64,000 nt of DNA, taken from the NCBI GenBank assembly GCA_000497125.2, contig CM035318.1, positions 1,670,001 to 1,734,000 of the forward strand, given 5' to 3'. The position numbers and the translations under genes are program-made. This document shows positions 37,180-47,315 of the stretch, one piece after another (the first letter of the stretch is position 1; each line of letters begins with the position of its first letter). The notes beneath the pieces are model-generated. The model searched no databases. It had not been told where the DNA came from and saw nothing but the letters and a program-made list of their open reading frames with translations. Origin of the DNA: Spironucleus salmonicida (taxonomy: Eukaryota > Fornicata > Diplomonadida > Hexamitidae).

Positions 37180-39066
37180 TCAGCAACATGATTTTTTTAT
37201 TAGACTATTTTAAATATTAATATTGGTAGGTATTATAACTTCTTCAAACTCTATAAATTCATAGATTTAATTAATATTCTCTCCATTTTTTGCAGAAACA
37301 AATAGAACCTTCTAAATATGATTATCATTTGCGAATGTTCTTATTTAATTCTCAATTTTTGGACTTTTACAATCGCATTTCAGACCAACCAAGATTATTT
37401 CTTTATTGAAAATAACTATTTAATTATACCAATATTAAAGATCAAGAAGACTAAATTCACCTTCGATCGAGCTAATACATAGTAAAATGATGTTAGATTT
37501 CTTAAATGCGCTATTACAAATAGATAAATACTATTCTTGACCTGCAGTATCATAAAAAACTAATTGGTAATTTTTTTTATCAGACAAAAACTTGAGTGTA
37601 ACAATATCCAAACCAACTGTTGCAGCAGACTATACAAAAATATTATTCTAGAGTTTGCCGAGATAAGAAGATTTTCCAGAAGACATAGGACCACATATTG
37701 CAAGTGAGAGTTTAAAATCTGATGTCGAGTAAATTTAATCTGAAATCTATGTTCTATCTAATTATAATTTTCTAATGTTGTTTTCTGGATATATTTATGA
37801 GCCAAATTTTAAAGTCAATTTACTTTGTAGTATTTATTATAAATTTGAATTATCTTAGTCTACAATATATTATTTTTACTAAATCATGGTAGAATTTATA
37901 TTAAATATTGATAAAGCTTATCTTGCTTCCTCGACTACTCTTGCTTCCTCGACTACTCTTGCTTCCTCGATTAATCTTGCTTCCTCGACTACTCTTGCTT
38001 CCTCGATTAATCTTGCTTCCTCGACTACTCTTGCTTCCTCGATTAATCTTGCTTCCTCGACTACTCTTGCTTCCTCGACTACTCTTGCTTCCTCGACTAC
38101 TCTTGCTTCCTCGACTACTCTTGCTTCCTCGACTACTCTTGCTTCCTCGATTAATCTTGCTTCCTCGACTACTCTTGCTTCCTCGATTAATCTTGCTTCC
38201 TCGACTACTCTTGCTTCCTCGACTACTCTTGCTTCCTCGACTACTCTTGCTTCCTCGACTACTCTTGCTTCCTCGACTACTCTTGCTTCCTCGACTACTC
38301 TTGCTTCCTCGACTACTCTTGCTTCCTCGACTACTCTTGCTTCCTCGACTACTCTTGCTTCCTCGACTACTCTTGCTTCCTCGATTAATCTTGCTTCCTC
38401 GATTAATCTTGCTTCCTCGACTACTCTTGCTTCCTCGACTACTCTTGCTTCCTTAAATAACTAATCTTATTCATCTAAACTAATATTATCATATTTATCT
38501 GTAGATACTTGTGTTTAAATAGTAGTACTCTGATCATTAGTACTAGAGTCATTAGATATATTTTCTAATTTAGATTCTACTAACTAACTCCATTCATTAG
38601 TACTTATAGCATAAGAAAATAAACCATTTTTATTCTAAATTTCTTTTATCTTTTAGCTCAATTCATTTTACACTTAATCAAATATGGGATACATATTGAT
38701 TTTAACCAATGATATTATACTTTATGCCACATATTCAACTGTTTTTAAATAAGGCGGTTCCTTAAATAAATCCGATGCATCATAAGCCACTTTAGCTGAT
38801 TGACAAAAATTTTTATGATTTTATAAATAATAGAATAATTATTCTTTCATGTTTATATTAATGTTTTATTTCAATATTTCGTTGGATAAATTACAAAGCT
38901 CTTATCCAGTTTTAATTGAATCAATAAATGACGTATATTACTTTTACGTAATATAATTGATAAGCTCTAGTGCTATTTATTAAGCGTCTAAAATATCCTC
39001 TAAATAAGCTTTGACTCTTTTTAATGTTGTACTAGATAAAGGACTTAAACAGTTTGGAAATTGCAT
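37180..39066 (-). CDS. Rab-like GTPase with N-terminal domain and hexapeptide-repeat stalk
   Basis: A single open frame of 628 residues. Residues ~1-200 form a helical domain without known motifs. Residues ~203-381 are about 29 hexapeptides alternating EEARVV and EEARLI. Residues ~450-628 are a small GTPase: P-loop GPMSSGKSS, switch I Thr in ATVGLD, switch II DTAGQE, G4-like GLKCD (Leu-Lys-Cys-Asp instead of Asn-Lys-x-Asp) and G5 SAKNGEN, ending KKSCC, a double-cysteine prenylation signal as in Rabs. An internal ATG at 37891 could start a GTPase-only protein, but there is no stop upstream of it, so the fusion is the direct reading. Probable role: a membrane-anchored GTPase held on a charged helical stalk. 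Confidence 0.78.
37922..38460 (-). repeat. Tandem 18-bp repeat (about 30 units) encoding EEARVV/EEARLI
   Basis: Units begin every 18 bases from 37922 to 38444. Two unit types differ only at the last six bases (ctactc versus ttaatc on the plus strand) and are interspersed. On the coding (minus) strand they give Glu-Glu-Ala-Arg followed by Val-Val or Leu-Ile. The units are otherwise identical, which points to recent amplification or homogenisation. The plus-strand frames through the array are shadows. Confidence 0.97.
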
Positions 39067-39174
39067 GATTTTAATTTAGTAAAATGATAATAAATATATC
39101 AAAATATAATATATCAAAAAATTATAACTCATAATTAAATAGTAAAGTATATTTTTAGAAATAATATAATTAAA

Positions 39175-40074
39175 TCAGTCTGATTCACTATCGTCTGAAG
39201 ATGAGTCATCCATGCAAAAACCACCGACCATTTCCTCTTCCTCTGTTTTTTCTTTTTCATTGGATTATACAGCATTAGTAACAGGAGAACTGACAGATGA
39301 TGATCCGGAACCTATCTAACTAAACATTTTATCACAAGAAGTAGTTTTCATAAAAGAAACAAATAAATCTACCCACATTTCAAATCCTGTAATTCCAGTA
39401 GCAATCATTATTTTATTAATATTTTCAGAATTAATATCCTTACCTGCTGCCTCTAATGCTATACAAGCATATGCAATAGCAGTTCCAGAATTTTCTGATT
39501 GAGCTGGAGGACCATAATTAATTTTTCTAGGTTCAGCTGGTGTAGTAGTGCTCTCAATTCTTTTCTTAACTGGTCCTGGAATCTCCATTACCGAGTTATC
39601 ATCTTCTAAAATTTAAGAAAGTAATATGTTGTTTTCTTCATGTCTTTAAGTAAGTTTGTCTATATTCGCAGATCTAACCATATTTTCAAGTTCCTTAGCT
39701 TCCATAACCATATCAATAATTCCATGATCTACTTCATGAACATGAGCAACTACACCTCTAGCTAACTCACTAACTTCACTTTAAGAACCATTAATGAAGT
39801 CACCTCCACTATAGAAGCAATTAATAGCTTTTGAGAAAAGAGAGTGATTTTCAATATGAATGAATAAATTATCTTTAGAGTTAATTTTCATGTGCATATT
39901 ATTTAATTTATTGAAAAATTCTAAAAATACAGTGCCTGTCTTCATATCTTCAACAAAATCTTTATAACTGCTATCTAAAACATGGTTAATCACCCTTAAG
40001 GCTAGATCAGAATCCATTTTCAGTTATTCTAATTTCCACATTCTTCTTCTCATGGTTGGTGAAGTAACTGACAT
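39175..40074 (-). CDS. P1-like acidic ribosomal stalk protein with N-terminal extension
   Basis: 299 residues. Residues ~185-299 resemble the P1 stalk protein: AIAYACIALEAAGKDI, INKIMIATGIT, then FEMWVDLFVSFMK, matching the P1 order (ALILxDDEVTVT, INALIKAAGV, EPFWPGLFAKAL), then a Ser/Val/Pro hinge and an acidic tail with EEEEMVGGFCMDD, comparable to EESDDDMGFGLFD. The tail then adds SSSDDSESD. P1/P2 recruit elongation factors to the ribosome. The N-terminal ~170 residues are unusual; EDMKTGTVFLEFFNKLNN is vaguely like a calponin-homology domain. P1 is normally ~110 residues. No stop separates the parts. Start MSVTSPTM at 40074 is chosen over MDSDL at 40017. Confidence 0.6.
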
Positions 40075-40977
40075 TCGTAAGAAATAGGAATGGTTAATTG
40101 TTTAATGTGATTAACCTAATTGTATATAATAATTATAATTATATTTATTTTTATTATTTAAATTTTACTTATTATTTAAATTATTTAATCAATTGAATTA
40201 TTTTAACTAATAATATATTCTCAACAATTAGGAGTAATTCAATGTTAGAACAAATTAATCAATATTAATACTTATGTAATATAAGAATATAAAATATTAA
40301 TTAAATATACTCATACGCACTATAATTAAATATTATAAAATTGATAATACTAACTTTTTAAATAATTATTGTACTACTAAGATATTTTGTTTATACTTTT
40401 ACATTTTATAAATTTAAACTATAGCATAACAAATTTAACTGTAAATATCTGGTGTTATTGATGATTACATATAGATCTAACTAACAAAATTTTAAATAAT
40501 GAAGATCCAACCTAATTTAAGTTATTTTATACAGTTAAATTTATGTTTTATAGCGTATATTCCTTATTAGTTAAAAAGAATTATCATGACTTAAAAAGAG
40601 TATTAATTAATCGGATTTTATTATTGATAAGTAATACAACAAGTATTTAATATATATTTAATAGTTTTCCCAAACCAATAAATAGGTAATTTTGATAATA
40701 TGAGTCGCAGTGTGTTAATATTTATCATTAATTGTTGTATATGATAACGATAAAAATTAAACTTAGGTTTCAATAAAATAATTTTCTAATTTATCTCATT
40801 ACAATTTCACAAATTAGCAAAAAAGATGGATTGGAATATAATTAAAAAATAAGCTATATAATTTTCCAATGAGTCCAAATACTTACTTAAAAATTATGTT
40901 ATATGAATATGTATTAAATCTTGATAGATTTAACTTTTAAAAATAATCTGAAAATTAAATCTAAGCAAAAGATTAAA
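40075..40977. other. Stretch without a convincing gene (about 0.9 kb, very AT-rich)
   Basis: The minus strand has a stop-free frame from 40192 to 40806 (about 180 residues from an ATG at 40726), but it contains almost no Asp/Glu and looks like translated spacer. The plus strand has an ORF at 40274-40627 (117 residues) with only a few acidic residues. Neither has a recognisable motif. No tRNA, hairpin or repeat stands out. This is the longest apparently gene-free stretch of the window. Confidence 0.5.
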
Positions 40978-42606
40978 TCAGTCAATTTTGATGTATTAAC
41001 TATATTATTGAATATCACACTATGTATCTGATTATTTTATTTCAATATCCAACTAAATTTTTCCCAGTTGTATACTTTATATTTATATTTCATAAATTAA
41101 AATTAAATGCTAAATATCGAAATACCGTAATGGTACTTTTTATAATGAACTACTCTGAAGATTTTAAACTATACGTAATATTCTTTGTTAAGATTTATAA
41201 TATTAATTGCTATTTTAATGCGGTGATCCAGGAAATATTCCCGAAAATAAATTTTATGCTACGGCCATAATATCATTATTACAATAACAAAAATATTATA
41301 AAATATGGTCAACTTCTAAAAAATGATCAAATTTAATATTCTAAACGCTTTTTGTATTTTGATCGAACATATAATTAATATTTTTAGATGGAATACCTAG
41401 AATCTACACTAACTCTATGAATAACGGTTATGTATATATGTTTTTTTATTAACCAATCAATGTTATGTTATTCATTTATTCAAATTTTAATAAACTAAAA
41501 CTTAAAAACTATTCATCTTATATTAGTTTCCGTATAAAATACAAAATTTAGTAGTAAATCTTTGGCATATTAAACGTGTCAAGTTTATCTAAATTAAGTA
41601 AATTTGGTAACAATTATATAAACAATTAAAAATGTAAATCGTCAAGATTAATATTAAACTAATCTAAACTAAATGCTTACTTTATTTATAGGCCAGACTC
41701 CAGCATCAACACAATTAAAAATTAATCTTTAAATTATACTTATTAAACATCAATTTACTTTATTTATGTTTGTATAACTAATAAATTTAGATTTTTTATT
41801 TATAGTATATAATTTTCAAAATTGAACTATTATTATTTATCTAAATCATTGTAATACTTTTATAGTTATGTAAGATCTTGGTAGCATAAAAAATCATAGA
41901 TTTAACTAGTAATAAAATTGTATTATTACTAGTGTTTTAATAACACTTGGTGATAATCGATGTTGTAATAACAATTAGATATTATAGCCGAAAAGAGAAT
42001 AAAATCATGTTTAGAAATATTAAAAAGGAACTTTTCGTTTTCTGCATGAATATGACAAATATCCGAATTAAAAAATATGTTTTCTAGTATGGTAAGGTAG
42101 GGAAATAAAAGGTATTTAACTTCATTTTCATCATATATGAAAGCACCAGTATTCTCAATTGTAATAGTGTATTACTTATTTTACAATAATATATTAAAAT
42201 GATTATCTACCTATAGCTGTTATACACAAATCAGCTCAGGCTCCTACAAATTTATTTGTAGAAAATCATACTAAATAAATTTATCTGTTTATATATTTTG
42301 TTTAACACTTTAAGTTGCTATATTATCTGATTAATATTCATTTTAATCATAACATGCACTATTTTGTTTATCAAATTCTTCTATTAATTTATTTTACTAT
42401 ACCACATCTTTAAAATGTAAAAAATCATTTTTATCTTCAAAACTAATAGGTTACTCATAATCTAAAGCTCCAACCCAACATTACTAAAGTTTTGGGTTTA
42501 AATACAGCTAGTTGTTTATTTCAGATATAAGTTTTGTTTCATTATTAAAATAGTAGCATGAATCTAACTAGATACTAGAGAATAATAAATTATCATAATT
42601 TTCCAT
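40978..42606 (-). CDS. Hypothetical protein (542 residues)
   Basis: A TGA-free frame from the ATG at 42606 to 40978 with good coding composition (Asp, Glu, His and Cys regularly spaced, Gln as TAA/TAG/CAA). It looks soluble and helical, with a Gln-rich centre and a C-terminal region containing HFLEVDHILQYFCYCNNDIM. No known domain. A plus-strand ORF at 41022-41270 is its shadow. Divergent from the coiled-coil gene at 42665, 58 bp apart. Confidence 0.7.
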
Positions 42607-42664
42607 TATAATTGATATTATCGATATATTATATAAATATTGAAATAGTTTCAAATTTTAAATA

Positions 42665-43186
42665 ATGTCTAATGAGCCTTCAATTTCAAAGCGTTTGAAA
42701 ACAATGTCTAATAATTACGAAGAGCTGAAAAATTTGAACAGATCTCATAAAATGGAGGTAGCTAATTTCTAATTAGAATGCTAACAAATGCGCAATTAAC
42801 TCCTCAAATTAAAGAAAGAATCTGACTTCACTTATAACTTAATTTAAACTGCCTCATCAAGAAAAAATTCTATGTAATAAAATTTTAGTAATTTACAGCA
42901 CTCAGTTTAATCAGAAATTTAAATTATTATGGGTCTTGATTAATAATTTATTGAATAAAAAAAATAAACAGCTTATATTAACTAATAGATTGCTGAGTGT
43001 AAAAATTATGTTTAATAGCTATGTGATGAACGTGAAAATTTAAATTCTGAGAATAAGTAATTAATAGAAGAGAAGCAACTTTTTTAAGATCAAAAGAAGG
43101 AGCTTTTTGAACATAGAACCAGGCTAGTTGCTTAATTATAAAAACAAGAAGGCCATCTTTCTGCAGTTAGAGCTAAGATGTAATGA
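42665..43186 (+). CDS. Small coiled-coil protein
   Basis: 173 residues, almost entirely Glu/Gln/Lys/Leu/Asn-rich helix (EELKNLNRSHKMEVANFQLE, then QQLCDERENLNSENKQLIEE). Shape and size suit a cytoskeletal or tethering coiled coil. No signature domain. It precedes a membrane gene by 54 bp on the same strand. Confidence 0.72.
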
Positions 43187-43240
43187 TGATTTGTTATTTT
43201 ATATTATAAAATATATAATCAATAAATAATTTAATTATAA

Positions 43241-44584
43241 ATGGATCTCTTAGTACATTAAGGAAAATAAGAATATATCATAAATATTAACCAAAATTCT
43301 CCAAAAAATAATGTTTTAATTATTCCATCTAGATTTATAGCTCGAAAAATAAGTATTTTTTGTGCAGATATTATTTTAGGATTTTTATGTATCATTTAAA
43401 ACTACATTGTGTTATTGTCATAGCATGATAAAGATATAATTTTTATTATATACATTATTTGTTTAGATTTTATTATATAACCTTTTTAGTTATCAGCTAC
43501 AAGGCTAACTTTATAGTTTGCTACAAGAGATAATAACAATTAAATTTAAACGTTATTATGTACAGTTTTTCTACTATAATTAATCATATCAGTAGTTATA
43601 TGTAGTATTTTATTACTTGTGCTGTATTTAATCTACCCTTTATCGATATAATATTATTATTTGGTTTATTTTTCTTCTTTAACTTATGGATTTATAAATC
43701 CAATTATTTATTTTACTTAGTATTATGAATATAGTTATAAAGCATCATTATATGAAGCAATCTAATTTTTTTATACAATTTCTTTTTCCTTGTATTATAA
43801 CGTTAATAATTATACATACTTTATCTCATAGTCAATGTTAAGATTACTAATAGGATTTATTATGATATTTAATAGCTATTTTGAAAATGATTCTAAATTC
43901 TAAATTAATTATACCAATATATTTCTACGATACAAGGCTTCATTTTTATATCTTTCCATTAAAAGTAGCATTATTAATGGAACTATATAGAATTTAAGAT
44001 AAATTACATATACTTCTTTTGTCTTCTATTAGTTATATATATCAAATGAATAGAATAATTACTATTTGTTTCTAAAATTGTTTCATCTTTCATACTTTAT
44101 TCATATTAATGAATAATTAATGTATGAAATTAGCTTCTCATTAAGTAAATTTAAAAGTTAGCTTAAAGTAAAATATTATCTATTTTTAGCGTTATTTTGC
44201 AACTACTTATCATTAGCTTTAATATTATGTCCGTTATCACTTTTACATATAGAAAATTTAAATAATTTAAAATATAAGAATATTATTATTTACGAATGCT
44301 ATATTCTATTGCCATCCAGTTTTAGTAGAGTATTCTAAGTTATATGTTAGAATAAAATGTTATTGTTAATTTAATTTATTTAAGGATTTTCAGTTATATT
44401 AATTGGTATAATTTAACATATGCTTACAGATTTTGCTACAAAAGATGATAGTTTTAGTTTTTTATGGTTATACTATTGCTCTTTTACAGATAGTGTCATA
44501 GGATTTTTTGGTTTCATCGTTATTCTTATTCGAATAATGAAAAGAGACAAAGAGTATATCAAAATGTAAAATGTATTAAATTGA
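43241..44584 (+). CDS. Multi-pass membrane protein
   Basis: 447 residues with several strong hydrophobic segments: SIFCADIILGFLCII near residue 38, IIFIIYIICLDFII near 62, LLCTVFLLQLIISVVICSIL near 100, then more at about 265, 295, 350, 370 and 410. An amphipathic, Tyr/Asn/Ser-rich region separates the N- and C-terminal groups. It ends with a basic tail (RIMKRDKEYIK). Topology is perhaps eight to ten passes. The family is not recognised; transporter or receptor are both possible. It ends 11 bp from the convergent coiled-coil gene. Confidence 0.72.
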
Positions 44585-44595
44585 ATTTATCAAAA

Positions 44596-46689
44596 TCACT
44601 AAAAGTATTTTTCATATTCTGAAACATATTCTTCAAGGTTGATAAGGTCTTTATTGCCTAATTTCCATAGTTATCTATTACCCCATCTATTCATTGGAGC
44701 ATCATATGGTTTTAGGCCAGTACCATTACTGTATGATCTTTAACTTTCTACATCTTTAACAAGCTCAATATTAATATGTTATTCTGATGGATCATGATTT
44801 TTAAACTTTCTAAAACTTTTTTTCATATTCTTTAATTTTGGTTAATTATCAATTCCAGTATTTAACTAAAGTGAGTTATTTAATTTTGTGTTTTCTTATT
44901 CTAGTTTATCTAGAGTATCAAATAAAATAGTCTTCTCTAAGACTTAAGGAACTTTTTACATTTAAATTTTCTTTTTCTCACCTTAAGTTAAAAATACAAC
45001 AGATTAATTAACTTGTTTCCCACCAAATGCTAACATATTCATTACCGGTTCTGTTTTCAGAAATTCAATATCATTTTTTACATCCTTGGATTTTATATTG
45101 AAAACACCTAAATTATCTTAAACCATATCTTTATTCCGAGTTCTAAGATTCAACCCTTCACTTCCCAATCTATACTTTTACATAGCATCAGTATCTACAA
45201 ACTCATTATGATCATACTACTCTTATGGGCAATAAACAGTAAATGCAATATCACAAGTTGCCTTATCTAGTTTTTCATTAATTTTATGTTTAAATTCGTT
45301 AGCATCTATAAGATTTGGCATATTTATTAGTTAATCAATTAATTTTGATGATAGTAATAAACCCAATGCATTTATTTATTCAGATCTAACAGTAACAGTA
45401 TCCACTGCCTTTGAATGAAGTCGTCTAAGCAACATATCTGTTATATCAATTACTTGTTTTTATTTCTATCTTCTTGTAGATTATTCTTCAACCCATGATG
45501 TCGTCATCTAAGTAATCTCCTTTAAAAAGTGCTCTGAATGTTATAGACAATTTGCAGCATCTTCTGTCAATTTGATCTCAAAAATGTCTACCATTTTGTG
45601 TTTCATAGATTAAAGTACTCCATCTACATAAATAAGTTTAAAATTTGTGATATCATTTTACCAAGATTTTTATACATCTGAAACTTGATTTCCTAATTAT
45701 ATTAGGTATGAATCATCAGTAAAATACTTCGCTAACTAACTTTCCACGTAAGTAATTGTATCTTATATTGCTGCTAGTCTATTAGTCAAATATTATTACA
45801 TATCTATCTTAAAATTTGATATACGTTTATCAATTTCACTTTAGTAATATAAGATACTGTTTTTCAGCCATAATTATAATTCTCTTTGATCATCTACCAA
45901 ATTATTACTTATATCTAAAAACTGATCTACTTATTTTTTATCTAAAAACTCATCTTCTTTCTCATCGGAATATGAATTTAGAAGTTAACTGCAAACATTC
46001 ATAGTTTAATCAACAATGGACTGCTATATATAACCTTCCTGGTATCTTTTAAGATCCATATTTTAAATAGTTTATTGAAAATTTTAATGTTCAATTTAAA
46101 TTCTCTATTACATTTTTTGTTCGTATTCATCTGTTAACTATAACACATTAAATGTGGCCAATGATACTCTCTCTTAAATATCTTGATACATCTATGTTTA
46201 TTTGGTAACTGTTTATTTAAATGTTTTGATCATTTTTTAAACATCTATTGAAATAGCTTTAGCTTAATCTTGGTATTATTGCAGCTTTCTGCTAAATGTA
46301 GCAGCATAACTCATACCTGGATAGAGTAGTTCTTTTTTAGTATCTATTAATTTTCCATTGACATCTTCTAAGCATTCAACCAATACTGTTTATGCTGAAA
46401 TTCCATCTTTTAATTATGTAAACTAAAGTTATGACGCTAACGAAAACTCATCTATATCAATACTTAATGCAATATTAAATTTTTAAATAATAGACTTCAT
46501 ATTTATTTCAAAAGCTAGATCTGCTTTATCCTAAGTTATTTCATATAACTATTAAGTATTTTATAATCTATTTTTCTAATGTAGATGTTTTAATTTTTAC
46601 TAATATCTATTTAAAATATGGCAGTCTTATTATATTTAATTTATTTTCGCAATTAGCGAAGGTGGAAAATCAAGAGTATAATCTGTCAT
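44596..46689 (-). CDS. Coiled-coil protein, probably cytoskeletal
   Basis: 697 residues in a TGA-free frame. Residues ~1-300 are helical with heptad-like Leu/Ile (QDQAKAISIDVQKMIKTFKQ), ~300-520 mixed, then another polar region; the C-terminus is GTGLKPYDAPMNRWGNRQLW followed by an acidic tail. The conserved-looking Pro-Tyr-Asp-Ala-Pro-Met-Asn-Arg-Trp-Gly patch suggests a binding surface. Proteins of this build are common in the flagellar apparatus, but no named family is recognised. Confidence 0.72.
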
Positions 46690-46839
46690 TTTTGGAAATT
46701 ATCTATATACAATATAATATTATGATAAAAGCAGGCTATATATTATTTAATTATATAATATAGTAATATTTATATTTAAATTAAAAAATGTAATTAACTT
46801 AATCTTAAAGATCAATACTATATTTATCTGGATTTTAAA

Positions 46840-47202
46840 ATGAATAACTCTTAAATAAAGAGATAATACACTTAAAAAATCACTCACAATAAAGTTTTAA
46901 TAGATTGCATAATTAATCCATAGGACGTATAAATGGTGCATTTTAAACATAATCATCTAGATAGATATTTACTAGAACGCATAACCCATCACCAACTAGA
47001 TACTAATCAGATTAGTCATTACCTATGGATACAAAACATTATTTTAAACGAGGTTAATCATTTTAGGCCCAAGATGGGTCGAATGTTTCTATTATGGCAA
47101 TTGCAGAGAAAAAAATTAAAGATAGATTTGAGTTAAGTAAAGAAATAATGTACAGAGCAAATAACTCAATTGGATTATCACCTTTTATTACTAAATAGGT
47201 GA
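46840..47202 (+). CDS. Small hypothetical protein
   Basis: 120 residues from an ATG preceded by ttttaaa. The composition is basic and His/Leu/Gln-rich (KHNHLDRYLLERITHHQLD, then MGRMFLLWQLQRKK). The minus strand here also has a stop-free frame ending at 46880 with protein-like content (IETFDPSW, YLVGDGLCVLVN) but no start codon. I prefer the plus ORF because it has a clean ATG. It could be a decayed gene on either strand. Confidence 0.4.
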
Positions 47203-47315
47203 AATAAAAATTAATCTAGTAACACTAAATAAATTTAACGTAGCCATAAGCCTTAAATTTAGCTTAAATAATAGGGATTCCGCGTCGTATACATAAATAA
47301 TAATGAATTTTATTA

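Noticed and set aside
37886-38464. Plus-strand Leu/Pro and Ala/Ser repeat ORFs
   Set aside because: Shadows of the 18-bp array; the minus-strand frame continues into a GTPase with all catalytic motifs.
41022-41270. Plus-strand hydrophobic ORF
   Set aside because: It is antisense to the 542-residue minus-strand gene at 40978-42606, which has better composition and a full frame.
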